From positions 78,861-142,860 of the forward strand of contig JASANC010001276.1 in NCBI GenBank assembly GCA_030248135.1: DNA of 64,000 nt, read 5' to 3'. Positions 33,786 to 45,700 of this stretch are shown one piece after another (the first letter of the stretch is position 1; each line of letters opens with the position of its first letter). The notes beneath the pieces were generated by a model. The model saw only the letters and a program-made list of their open reading frames with translations, did no database searches and was not told where the DNA came from. Source of the stretch: Theristus sp. LFF4_11. Its lineage: Eukaryota; Nematoda; Chromadorea; Monhysterida; Xyalidae. A program made the position numbers and the translations under genes.

Positions 33786-36700
33786 TTTTTTTTTTAAATT
33801 GGTGTGGTATAACTTGTCGGCAAGGAGATCATAAACCCGCCGTTCAAACGTCGCTTTCACATTCCGATTCCGTGGGAGTTGATTGTGGTTGGTCGTCGTG
33901 TGGCTTTTTATTCCTTGTGGGTTCTTTGGTTTATCATCAGCCTATTTGGGAGGTCATTTCAAAATTTGTTTGTTAGTAATACACACCAGTTCTCACGGCA
34001 AGCTACATTCGGCGCCACAGTGGCACTTACGCAATGAACGTAACAAACGAATTGGTGTGCGTTGGCATGAGTTTTGTACCCGGACTGACTGGTGTTGCAA
34101 CTGACTTTTTAACCAATCAGCGAGACGGGAACACACGAACACTTACAGTCGAACTCTAAATTATAGACAATGAGCTGATTGGTTGGTGATTGCGAACAAC
34201 ATTGAATCGATGACGACGATTGGATGCGAGTGCGACCATGGTATTTGCGTCACCACTTTTCAGGTCATTCTGGGCACCGTCATCTCGCACGTGTACAATT
34301 TCCACGAGGACTACGACGTTCAAGTGGTCAATAAAGTGCCGAATGGGTCAGTTGTGCTCTCGCCAGCCGTTGATTGGTTCGCATTTTAATGCATTGGCAA
34401 GCTGCTTGGTCGTGCGCACTGCTGAAGCAGCGCGTTTAGCCCCTGAGCAACGTCAACGTTTCTTTTTACACGTTTTCGGCATTTTCTGTGCGTTTCTTCT
34501 CGTTTTTCACATGCTGTTTCTTCACCACTGGTTTCCAACGTTTTTCAGCTTGCCCGTGCCGACGCTGCCGCCGCTTTGGCTGGTGCCGCACATGATCGGC
34601 GATGCGATCTCGGTGGCCATCGTCGTCTTCGTCATCACCATTTCGCTCGGCAAATTGTTCGCAAAGAAACACCATTATCGTATTGATACGGCGCAGGTTG
34701 GTTGGGAGGGGGTGTTCTTTTGAAAGGGGGGATGGGAGCGGTTCGGTTGATGCCGCTGGATCCGGAAAACATTGCGAGCTGGGTTGCGTCAGTGAAATCG
34801 AGTCGGTCGCTAAATTCCATTCTGTCTTGTATTTCACACAACATGCGCTTTTGACTTCTTTTTGGCGTTTTCTTTATCTCTATTTTCCAGAGCTTCCATG
34901 CATGCTGTCTTTTTCAGCTATCTTTTCTTCAGTTTTACCAATTGGACTTTCAAAACACATTTCCATTTTCGTTTCTTCTTTTGACACTTCAACAGCAGTA
35001 CCGTCAACCGTCGTTCTGTCGATTTTCACTTTGGTGATGGGATCGCGTGTCGCGTGGGTGTATTCTTTCGTTTGTTTAAATGTGAAGCTGAAAATTGTGA
35101 GAAAAATGTTTGTCCATATACGATAACCGACAACTGTGATAGGAAACAGCAGTGCTTTGTGTAGCTGTTGTCAACTGTTTTTTGCTAATAAGCTGATTGG
35201 CTGCACTTAAATGTACAATATAGGCGTGCGGCCAATCAGTTTTTGCTTGATGTTCTTCCTCGTTGTACACAGCAAGATGGTTATTGTTCAGCAGCATGCA
35301 TTGTTTTTTTGTCGTCGTGCACAGTCAGACAGAAAAAAGCGCACCGATGACGCACCGCGCGTGCCAGTGTGTTTGTTCGCAATGCATCACCACAGCTTTT
35401 TACTCAACACACAGTGTGTCCAGTGCAGACCAGGACAACAGAACAGGACAGCCGTGTGTTGTGTGTCACAATGAAGTGCCAGATTGCAACAGTGCACACG
35501 CGACAGCGAGAGCACATTGCCCCATCAAGCATTTCGTTCGTGTCTTGCTCACGTTGACTAACCAGGAGCCATTCGCCTACGGCATCGTGAACGTGATCAC
35601 GGCGCTGTGCAGTGGCTTCGTCGTGTCCGCCTCGCTGACGAGAAGCCAGCTGCTCTCCGAGCTCGAGAGTCGATCCGAGGTTGGATTTTGCACCTTTGAA
35701 TTCGCCTTTTACGTTGTTTCCTTTGGTTCGCTTTGCTTTTTTTGGTTTTGGTTTCGTTCTATTTCTTTGTCATTTCGATTTGTGTGTGGCGTTTTGGTTT
35801 TATCTGCTTCGTTAACCGGACTTTTCTGGTTGTTGTGTTCTCTGTTCTGTTGCTCAATTGTGTGTTTGGACTTCTGTTTGATGTGTTGCGCGGCTTGCTT
35901 GCGTTGCTAGTAACGTGTTATTTTTAATGTTGTTTTGCGTTTTATATTTTGCTTTTTAGTGTCCTTCTGTTTTCTCCGATTTACCTTTTTAATAGCAACA
36001 TAATCAGTAACCAAATAATTTTTGGATACAATTGATTTGTCTTTTGGCAAATTTCGATGTTTCTAGTCACAAATCTGTTCCTTCTTGCGCTCATACGTTC
36101 TTTTTGCCGAAGTGTTTTTCATTTTACAATCAAATCTTTTTATTTTCATGGTGTTTTATCTCCACTTGCCTCTCAAATGTTTTCTTTCAAGGGGTTTGCA
36201 AATAAGATCAGAACAGCTTTGATATTTGTTCAGTGTGAGATCCTGATGGTATTGGAGCCAGAAGAGAAAAAAGAGAGAGATGAAGCTGTAGATATTCACA
36301 TTTTTCGAAAAATTCTGCAACCGGATGTGTGTGTCATAAATTGTGAGCAAATCATCAGCATGATACACGCACACCGTCAAGATCACTAGAGCTGCAGTTT
36401 CGCACGGATGTAGCAAACAAACTTCCAGTTCGTTGATTGGTGCAAGCTGCATCCACTCTGGCCTCTAAACCGTGCAACAAATGACCGCTGTCCGATACGT
36501 TTTTGTTTCGCCGGACCATCTGGAATTTAAAAACAACAACAACTGAGAGTGCTGCCAATTTCGTGCGTGTGTCGTGTGTGTTGCTTTGCTTGACACAGCC
36601 CTCGTATGGTGCATGCTGCAACTTTCGACGTTGATTTGATACAGAGCGATAATTCATCGCGATTTTTAAATTCAAACTGTGCAGTTTGATGGGTGGTCAT

Positions 36701-39700
36701 TTCGGTTTGCTAGTTTTTTTTATAGAAAACCACATCAAAAGCAAGGACGGGTTGTTGTTTTATAATATGACACCAAGAAAGCTTTGACAAAATGATGCAG
36801 CGGTCTGTTAGAAACGTTCAAAAAATTGTGCCGCGCGTGGTGACTTATTGCGTTGCACCGAATCAACGTCGTTGTGCTTTTGATTCGCAAGTGTACACTG
36901 ATTGGCTGCGGGTTCCGAAATTGCGCAGGAGTTGTTTGCGTTGGCCGTGATGAATCTGCTGAACAGCTGCGTCTCAGTCATGCCGGCGTCGACAGCGCTC
37001 GCACGATCACTCATTTATGAGCAGGCGGGCGTGAAAACACAGGTAACACAATCGGCGACTGCAGCCACCGTTGTCTGTGAGTGGCTGTTCGGCAGCGCAC
37101 TGCAATTAGTTTCAGTCACATTTGTAATGCGAACATGGACCACCCTTCCATTTGATACGTTTTTGTGCAGTGTGCGCGCGCGCTCTGAATTGTCAGGGCT
37201 GGCGTTGGCAATGAAAAAAAAACGTTTTTAAGATGCTGTCCGCGACTCAGACAGCCCAAGTCCGGCCAGCCAATTTTTCGACTTTTCAGTTTTCGACGTT
37301 CTGATAGGGGGAATAGTTTGATATACGCAAGAAACTCTCCCAAAAAGATTTTCAGCCCCTAAGACCCACTGTGGCGAGCTGTGGGGCCTTGAAACCGAAG
37401 CCAGGTCAAGCAAAACACGATTTTTGCCGTTTTTGCACAAAAATAGCTGTAACTCTGCACTCCTTTGGCCTTATATCTTCATCCGGATATCAAACTAAAG
37501 CGCAGAACCTGCGCTAACAGCTCAAACTTCATAAAAAAATTTGAATGAAAATTACCCTTTTTAGGGGCAAAAAACTGCAAAATTTGGGTACTCCAAAAAC
37601 GGTCAAAAATGCAGGTTTTTGCCAAAAAATGACCATAAATTTCAAAATGCAGGTGTGGGAACTACAGGTCGTCATAGTCCCCGTCCATGCGCATTTCACC
37701 CATGCATTCGATTTTTTCAAACCACGGGCGCTCATTCATTTTGACTGGTCCAAATTTGGTGCCCAAAACACTCGATTTTTATGAAATTGCTCTTTTTGGT
37801 CTGAAAGTTTGTACTTAGGGGTTATTTTTGACGCAGAACACGATGCTGACATTTAAAAATTTGAAAAATGCCTATTTGCCCCTAAAAACGAGGTTCCAAC
37901 CCTTAAAACCCCTTTTATTTGGGCAGAATTGATCCTTGGTGACTCGGACTATAAAAATAAGGTAAAAAGTCTGTAAATTGAGCCAAAAAGTGTAGAAAAG
38001 TCTGCTAAAGAATGATGAGCAATATTCAAAAAACAAATTAGAAATTTTTATTGAGCAGCAAATTCCCAAACTGGACAAAAATACCCAAAATACCAAATTT
38101 ATGGTAAGTTTCCCTCAGGATGCGACCCAGTTGAAGGAACGTTTCTCCGTTGTTGTTGAAAATAGACACGGACATGCAATAAAGTCTGATAAACATCATT
38201 TCGCTTTTGTTAAAAAACTAATTTAGCAAGATACTACCCTCAAAATGCCTGAAATATAGATTTTTCGTTCAAATTTGTATTTGCTTTGGGTTCCGAAAGG
38301 AAAAGGAAACTAGAGTTTGTGTGTGATATTTTGTTATTGGGGTTATTTTTGACGCAGAACACAATGCTGACATTTAAAAATTTGAAAAATGCCTATTTGC
38401 ACCTAAAAACAAGGTTCCAACCCTTAACAACCTTTTTTATTTGGGCAGAATTGATCCTTGGTGACTCGGACTATAAAAATAAAGTAAAAAGTCTGTAAAT
38501 TGAGCCAAAACGTGTAGAAAAGTCTGCTAAAGAATGATTAGTGATATTCAAAAAACAAATTAGAAATTTTTATTGAGCAGCAAATTCCCAAACTGGACAA
38601 AAATACCCAAAATACCAAATTTAGGGTAAGTTTCCCTCAGGATGCGACCCAGTTGAAGGAAAGTTTCTCCGTTGTTGTTGAAAATGGACACGGACATGCA
38701 ATAAAGTCTGATAAACATTATTTCGCTTATGTTAAAAAACTAATTTAGCAAGATACTACCCTCAAAATGCCTGAAATATAGATTTTTCGTTCAAATTTGT
38801 ATTTGCTTTGGGTTCCGAAAGGAAACTGATCCTGAACACGATGCTGACATTCAAAAATTTGAGAAGTATCTATGTTGTCTAGAAAAGCTGGTTGTCTTTG
38901 GTATGAGATGCAAGAAAACTTGTGCCAGTGTCACCGAAACTTGGCAACACTTGGCACCTAATTCGGTCGGCAAGATTATGCTTATCCCCACGATTTGTGT
39001 CATTAAGTTATCATCCCATTTGAACTTTTTAGGTCCCATTATTGCGTTTTCTACCTTCGTTTATTTTGGTGTTATTCGTGTCTCTGTAGTCATTTGTTGT
39101 CAAATATGGTGCAAAGCCCAAAGGGAATAACTGTGTGAGAATCTCAGAACCGATTCGGTTTTCTAAAAAAAATAATTGAGCAAATTATCGCCCACAAAAA
39201 GACTGAAATATATACTTTGAGTTGAAAATTGTATTTGCTTTGGATCCCGAAATAAAAAAAAATTCGTTCCATTTTGAAAGAAACTAAGCCCGCATTCATG
39301 TATGTAATTTGGTCTGCCGAACACGATTACATGTATATACGTGATAAAGTATGAACATAGGTGTCCGTCGCACTGACGAGCCAGGGGGCACCGCGGTATG
39401 CGTCTACCTGGCGAAATCGCAAACAGCGAACTTCACGTATTGTATACACTCGCAAAACACCGGGTCCCTTGTGGCTTTATTGCCCGCGGCGGGATGGTTG
39501 TTTTTGTGAGATTTTACTATCTAGGATCGCTGATGTTTTGCCCAGACTATAAGATCTGTCTGTGGTAAAACACCTTCGGCAGTTCTGCCTGGGGTCCGTC
39601 GCACTGACCAGCCAGGGGGCACCGCGGTATGCGTCTGCCTGGCGAAACCGCAAACAGCGAACTTTGCGTTGAGTTGCATTGCATATTGCATATTGCATAG

Positions 39701-42700
39701 TTGCAAGTTGAGTTGCATATTGCATCAAGTCAGGTCTTGAATTAAAGCGCCGAAACCTGCCAGGTTTAATTAGGATTTTAAGATTATAGGTTTTTTCAAC
39801 TAAATTATGTTTTAAATCATTTTTAATTTTATTTTTTTCACATTTTTAATCAGTGTCTTTGTGTGTTCACATTCACGTATTATACGAATTTTATACACTC
39901 ACACACAAATACAAATCTACATTACAAAAGAAACTTTCCTTCAATTGGGTCGCATCCTGAAGGAAACTTACCCTAAATTTGGTATTTTGGGTATTTTTGT
40001 CCAGTTTGGGAATTTGCTGCTCAATAAAAATTTCTAATTTGTTTTTTGAATATCGCTCATCATTCTTTAGCAGACTTTTCTACACTTTTTGGCTCAATTT
40101 ACAGACTTTTTATTTTATTTTTATAGTCCGAGTTACCAAGGATCAATTCTGCCCAAATAAAAGGGGTTGTTAATGGTTGGAACCTTGTTTTTAGGTGCAA
40201 ATAGGCATTTTTCAAATTTTTAAATGTCAGCATCGTGTTCTGCGTCAAAAATAACCCCAATAACAAAATGTCACACACAAACTCTAGTTTCCTTTTCCTT
40301 TCGGAACCCAAAGCAAATACAAATTTGAACGAAAAATCTATATTTCAGGCATTTTGAGGGTAGTATCTTGCTAAATTAGTTTTTTAACAAAAGCGAAATG
40401 ATGTTTATCAGACTTTATTGCATGTCCGTGTCCATTTTCAACAACAACGGAGAAACTTTCCTTCAACTGGGTCGCATCCTGAGGGAAACTTACCCTAAAT
40501 TTGGTATTTTGGGTATTTTTGTCCAGTTTGGGAATTTGCTGCTCAATAAAAATTTCTAATTTGTTTTTTGAATATCGCTCATCATTCTTTAGCAGACTTT
40601 TCTACACTTTTTGGCTCAATTTACAGACTTTTTACCTTATTTTTATAGTCCGAGTCACCAAGGATCAATTCTGCCCAAATAAAAGGGGTTTTAAGGGTTG
40701 GAACCTCGTTTTTAGGTGCAAATAAACATTTTTCAAATTTTTAAATGTCAGCATCGTGTTCTGCGTCAAAAATAACCCCAATAACAAAATGTCACACACA
40801 AACTCTAGTTTCCTTTTCCTTTCGGAACCCAAAGCAAATACAAATTTGAACGAAAAATCTATATTTCAGGCATTTTGAGGGTAGTATCTTGCTAAATTAG
40901 TTTTTAACAAAAGCTAAATGATGTTTATCAAACTTTATTGCATGTCCGTGTCCATTTTCAACAACAACGGAGAAACTTTTCCTTCAATTGGGTCGCATCC
41001 TGAAGGAAACTTACCCTAAATTTGGTATTTTGGGTATTTTTGTCCAGTTTGGGAATTTGCTGCTCAATAAAAATTTCTAATTTGTTTTTTGAATATCGCT
41101 CATCATTTTTTAGCAGACTTTTCTACACTTTTTGGCTCAATTTACAGACTTTTAACCTTATTTTTGTAGTCCGAGTCACCAAGGATCAATTCTGCCCAAA
41201 TAAAAAGGGGTTTTAAGGGTTGGAACCTCGTTTTTAGGGGCAAATAGGCATTTTTCAAATTTTTAAATGTCAGCATCGTGTTCTGCGTCAAAAATAACCC
41301 CAATAACAAAATGTCACACACAAACTCTAGTTTCCTTTTCCTTTCGGAACCCAAAGCAAATACAAATTTGAACGAAAAATCTATATTTCAGGCATTTTAA
41401 GGGTGGTATCTTGCTAAATTAGTTTTTTAACAAAAGCGAAATGATGTTTATCAGACTTTATTGCATGTCCGTGTCTATTTTCAACAACAACGGAGAAACG
41501 TTCCTTCAACTGGGTCGCATCCTGAGGGAAACTTACCATAAATTTGGTATTTTGGGTATTTTTGTCCAGTTTGGGAATTTGCTGCTCAATAAAAATTTCT
41601 AATTTGTGTTTTGAATATTGCTCATCATTCTTTAGCAAATTTTTCTACACTTTTTGGCTCAATTTACAGACTTTTTACCTTTTTTTATAGTCCGAGTCAC
41701 CAAGGATCAATTCTGCCCAAATAAAAGGGGTTTTAAGGGTTGGAACCTCGTTTTTAGGGGCAAATAAGCATTTTTCAAATTTTTAAATGTCAGCATCGTG
41801 TTCTGCGTCAAAAATAACCCCTAAGTACAAACTTTCAGACCAAAAAGAGCAATTTCATAAAAATCGAGTATTTTGGGCACCAAACTTTGGACCCGTCAAA
41901 ATGAATGAGCGCCCGTGGTTTGAAAAAATCGAATGCATGGGTGAAATGCGCATGGACGGGGACTATAACGACCTGTAGTTCCCACACCTGCATTTTGAAA
42001 TTTATGGTCATTTTTTGGCAAAAAACTGCATTTTTGACCGTTTTTGGAGTACCCAAATTTTGCACTTTTTTGCCCCTTAAAAAGGTAATTTTCATCCAAA
42101 TTTTTTTTTGAAATTTGAGCTGTTAGCGCAGGTTCTGCGCTTTCGTTTGATACCCGGATGAAGATATAAGGCCAAAGGAGTGCAGAGTTACGGCCATTTT
42201 TGTGCAAAAACGGCAAAAATCGTGTTTTGCTTGACCTGGCTTCGGTTTCAAGGCCCCACAGCTCGCCACAGTGGGTCTTAGGGGCTGAAAATTTTTTTGG
42301 GAGAGTTTCTTGCGTATATCAAACTATTCCCCCTATCAGAATGTCGAAAACTGAAAGTCGAAAAATTGGCTGGCCGCGGCTAACAGGCATTAGGGTCGTC
42401 TGAGTCGCGGACGGCCTCTTAAAGGTCCGCTGTTTCACACGTTGCCAATGGTGCGAGTTTGTTTTTGTGGACTGTTTGAAATACATTTTTACAAGCTCGC
42501 GTTTCAGAGCTGCATGCGCAGACGTTTGAATTTCGCGCGCTCGGAATGCGAATGTGGATGTGGATTTAAGCGTGATAATGGATAGTCAATCACTCTGCCT
42601 CCGCAGCTCAAGAACACAGTTTTAAATCAAACCTGTGCGCTTTGCGTTCTGTTGGCGAAATTTGGGCGGAGAAGCAAAACTAACATAAATCGCTGCATAG

Positions 42701-45700
42701 TTGACTGAACCGTTCTCTGCTGCCACGGCACATCTGCATAAACCGCTGACTAAAACCAAATTGCGCACGTGCACCTAGAGATGTCAAGAAAAAAAAATTT
42801 TCTATTTTTTTCTTTTTTAAAAAAAAATATTTTTTTTTAATTTTTTTTTTAAATGAAAGTTGTTCAGAATTTTTCAGGGAGTCCGAATATCACCATCTGA
42901 GGAGCCACCGACTTACCATATGACCCCCACTCATATGGGAGGAGGGTGAAAATTTCAGACTTGGTTTCGGCGACCCCATTTTCCCACCGACGACATCACG
43001 TCTCGTGTTTTGCCTCTCAATTCACCTCAAATAACATGGAAACAAGTTCAACAACAAACCGGTGTGATCATGCTGACGACACGAGGCGAAACAGCAACGA
43101 GCAACCAACGAAGTTACGCTTGCAGTGGCAGACAGTGCAATTTCCACCTTTCGAGATCCTGAAAAACGATGCGTAAATGTGAGTTCTCTGCTTCTATCTC
43201 ACCTTAGCGACATCGGAATTTGTTGAACTAGCCTTTGCGACGCTCAAGTACTTCAATGGGCGAGTCGATCATCACTCACCAAGGCTGAAAACAGTCGATA
43301 AATCAATCCAGAATACCACCTGCAGCGTTGAAGACTAAAGCGCCATTCATGGAGGTTGAAGCGCGCTGAAGCGCGCTGACGCGCTTCACTTTGCTACACA
43401 TTCACGAAGCAAAAAAACAGCGCGCTTCAGCGTGCGTCAGCGCGCTTCAGTTTTGGAGCACATGCGCATTCACGGACGCGCGCGCTGAAGTGCGCTGAAG
43501 CGCGCTGACCAGCTTCATCATGAATGATGAAATGAAGCTGCGTCAGCCGCTGCGGCATTTGATGTCCGGACATCAAATTTGTGTGTGCAAAATCGCTGAT
43601 TGTTGCTGTCAGTGACAATCTTTCACAAATGTTGCAAGACTTTTTTGTTAAATCATTTAGTACTTTTCTGACAGATTCTGAACAGTATTGTATAGCGTAA
43701 TTAGTCTCAAAATAAGTGTGACAGTGAGAATACGAATACTCAACAAAGCATAAAAGTAGTGCAAGAAATTTATGTGAAATTTATGTGAACTGTACCCGTG
43801 CGACGGTGTGGGGTACTGATTTGCGCAGCCCTTAAAACCGGTGTGCAGCCCGCAAGAACAAGCTTTGCTTCATTGCAAAAAAAGTTTCCTCAACGGCAGC
43901 ACATGATTAGTGAATGTTGCACAAATCAAAAGATCAAAACATTCACTGAAACGGCGAAAACAACGAATCGAAGCGGTATATAGTGTGTACTAAACAGCAC
44001 GTACGGAGACAACACAGACAACAGCACAAAACGATAAAACTGAATGACGTTTAATGAACAAACACCTAGAGAGGTTCCCACCTGTCAACTACTATAGTGC
44101 AGTGGTAACGTGTTGTGCCTGTCAGCACAGAGGCCAAAGTTCGAAACCCGTCTGAGCCCAGTTGTTTTTATCGTTTTTATCTGTTGGTTTCTTTCACAAA
44201 CGCAGCACAATAAAACTTACTGTATTCCTCAATTAATTTAATTTTACCACAATTAAATTCATTCCCTTTTTGGTCTGCATCTATCACAATTGAAAGCGCA
44301 GAAATTATGCAAATACGTTTCATTTTTCAGACAAGCCGCTGCGGCATTTGGGGTCCGGACATCAAAAGCCGCAGCGGCTGACGCAGCTTCATTTCTTCAT
44401 TCATGATGAAGCTGGTCAGCGCGCTTCAGCGCGCTTCAGCGCGCGCGTTCGTGAATGGACAAAAAACCTAAAAAGCCGCAGCGGCTGACGCAGCTTCATT
44501 TCTTCATTCATGATGAAGCTGGTCAGCGCGCGTCAGCGCGCTTCAGCGCGCGCTTGCATGAATGGGCCTTAAGTGACAAGGTGAAGTCAAAGAAAATTTT
44601 TGTTGAACTTTCGAAAAATTATGCCAAAAACGGCATTTTCAGGGCACATTAAAGAAAAAATTTCAAAAATTTTTAATAAAAAAAATAAAAAAATGCTCAT
44701 TTTTTTTTACTTTTTTTAAAAAAAAATTTAAAAATTTTTTTTTTGACCCTTACATCTCTACGTGCACCCAAATGTCACCACTTTTACAACGCATCTCTTA
44801 CTGTTGTTGCTTTGTGTTCACAGTGCGTTCTCGCCGCAATCATCATCGTCGCCTTGAAGGGAATGTTCGTGCAGTTCGAACAGGTCAAGGAACTCTGGCC
44901 GGTCTCGAAGTTGGACTTGGTACGTTTCACTGTGCGCTGCACCGGTTCAAAGCTGGCGTTCACACTAATCTGACTTTTGGTGAAGCATGAAGTCGAAAAT
45001 AAGCATCCCGGACTGCAGGCGATCTGGCTGGTCACATTCCTGGCGACCGTCGGTTTGGACGTGCGCTGGGGCTTGATGGTCGGCATCGGCTTCGCACTCT
45101 TCACTGCCATTCTTCGATCGCAGCGGTTGGTCGAATTTCAGTGGTTTTTGGTAACACGGAGAACTCTTGACTCTTGACTTTTGCAACACGGATACCACTG
45201 ACTCAGACTGGTTTGTTCACTTTGCCTCCAACGTTACTTTCGTTGGCTATCAGTGGGCAGACACTGTTCAAGCTGAAAAAAGACTGCCCCTTCAGACCCG
45301 CCCGTTTGTGGGGAAGTGTGAAGAAGCATTACAATGCTTTTCTTACGGTAGATCATCTGTTGATTTATTGAACATTTAGCCCGCCGTCAGTGATTCTTGG
45401 ACGTCTGCCAAACACGGAAATTTACCGAGACGTCAGACGGTATAAAGCGGTCAGTGTTTTTTCACATGAATCACGTTTTTTAAATCATTTTCCACACTAG
45501 TGTGTTGATCTGACAGTTTGTGTTGATCGTCGAATCATTAGAAAACATAATCAAACAGGCGAACCATTTTCATTTGCTGCACTTTTCCAAATAAATAAAT
45601 TCAACATGCCAACAATTGCACTGAAAACTCTTGCGCGTTTTTTTCTGCGGTCCAGATGGAAATGATGCCGGGCATCTCGGTCTACCGCTTCGACTCACCG

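Larger units (their letters stand above)
42769..44767. repeat. 2 kb element with GTGCAC-TAGAGATGT ends and nested insertions
   Basis: Left GTGCACCTAGAGATGT is mirrored at the right by ACATCTCTACGTGCAC. Poly-A/T blocks lie just inside both ends. The interior near 43060-43300 and 44580-44650 matches 26500-26830. Two GCTTCAGCGCGC repeats and a tRNA-like SINE lie inside it. Located in the SLC26 intron before 44824. Confidence 0.55.

Noticed and set aside
35263..35910. 215-codon plus-strand ORF in SLC26
   Set aside because: Low-complexity F/S/C-rich frame overlapping exon 10a in a different frame; no independent gene signal.
37228..42422. Repeated ORFs of 64-75 codons ([14 protein letters not shown]... 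and [13 protein letters not shown]...)
   Set aside because: They recur only because the underlying 522 bp unit is repeated; short, in both orientations and without conservation evidence.
44097..44170. Functional tRNA gene
   Set aside because: A and B boxes are present but the acceptor stem does not pair, so a SINE or tRNA pseudogene is preferred.
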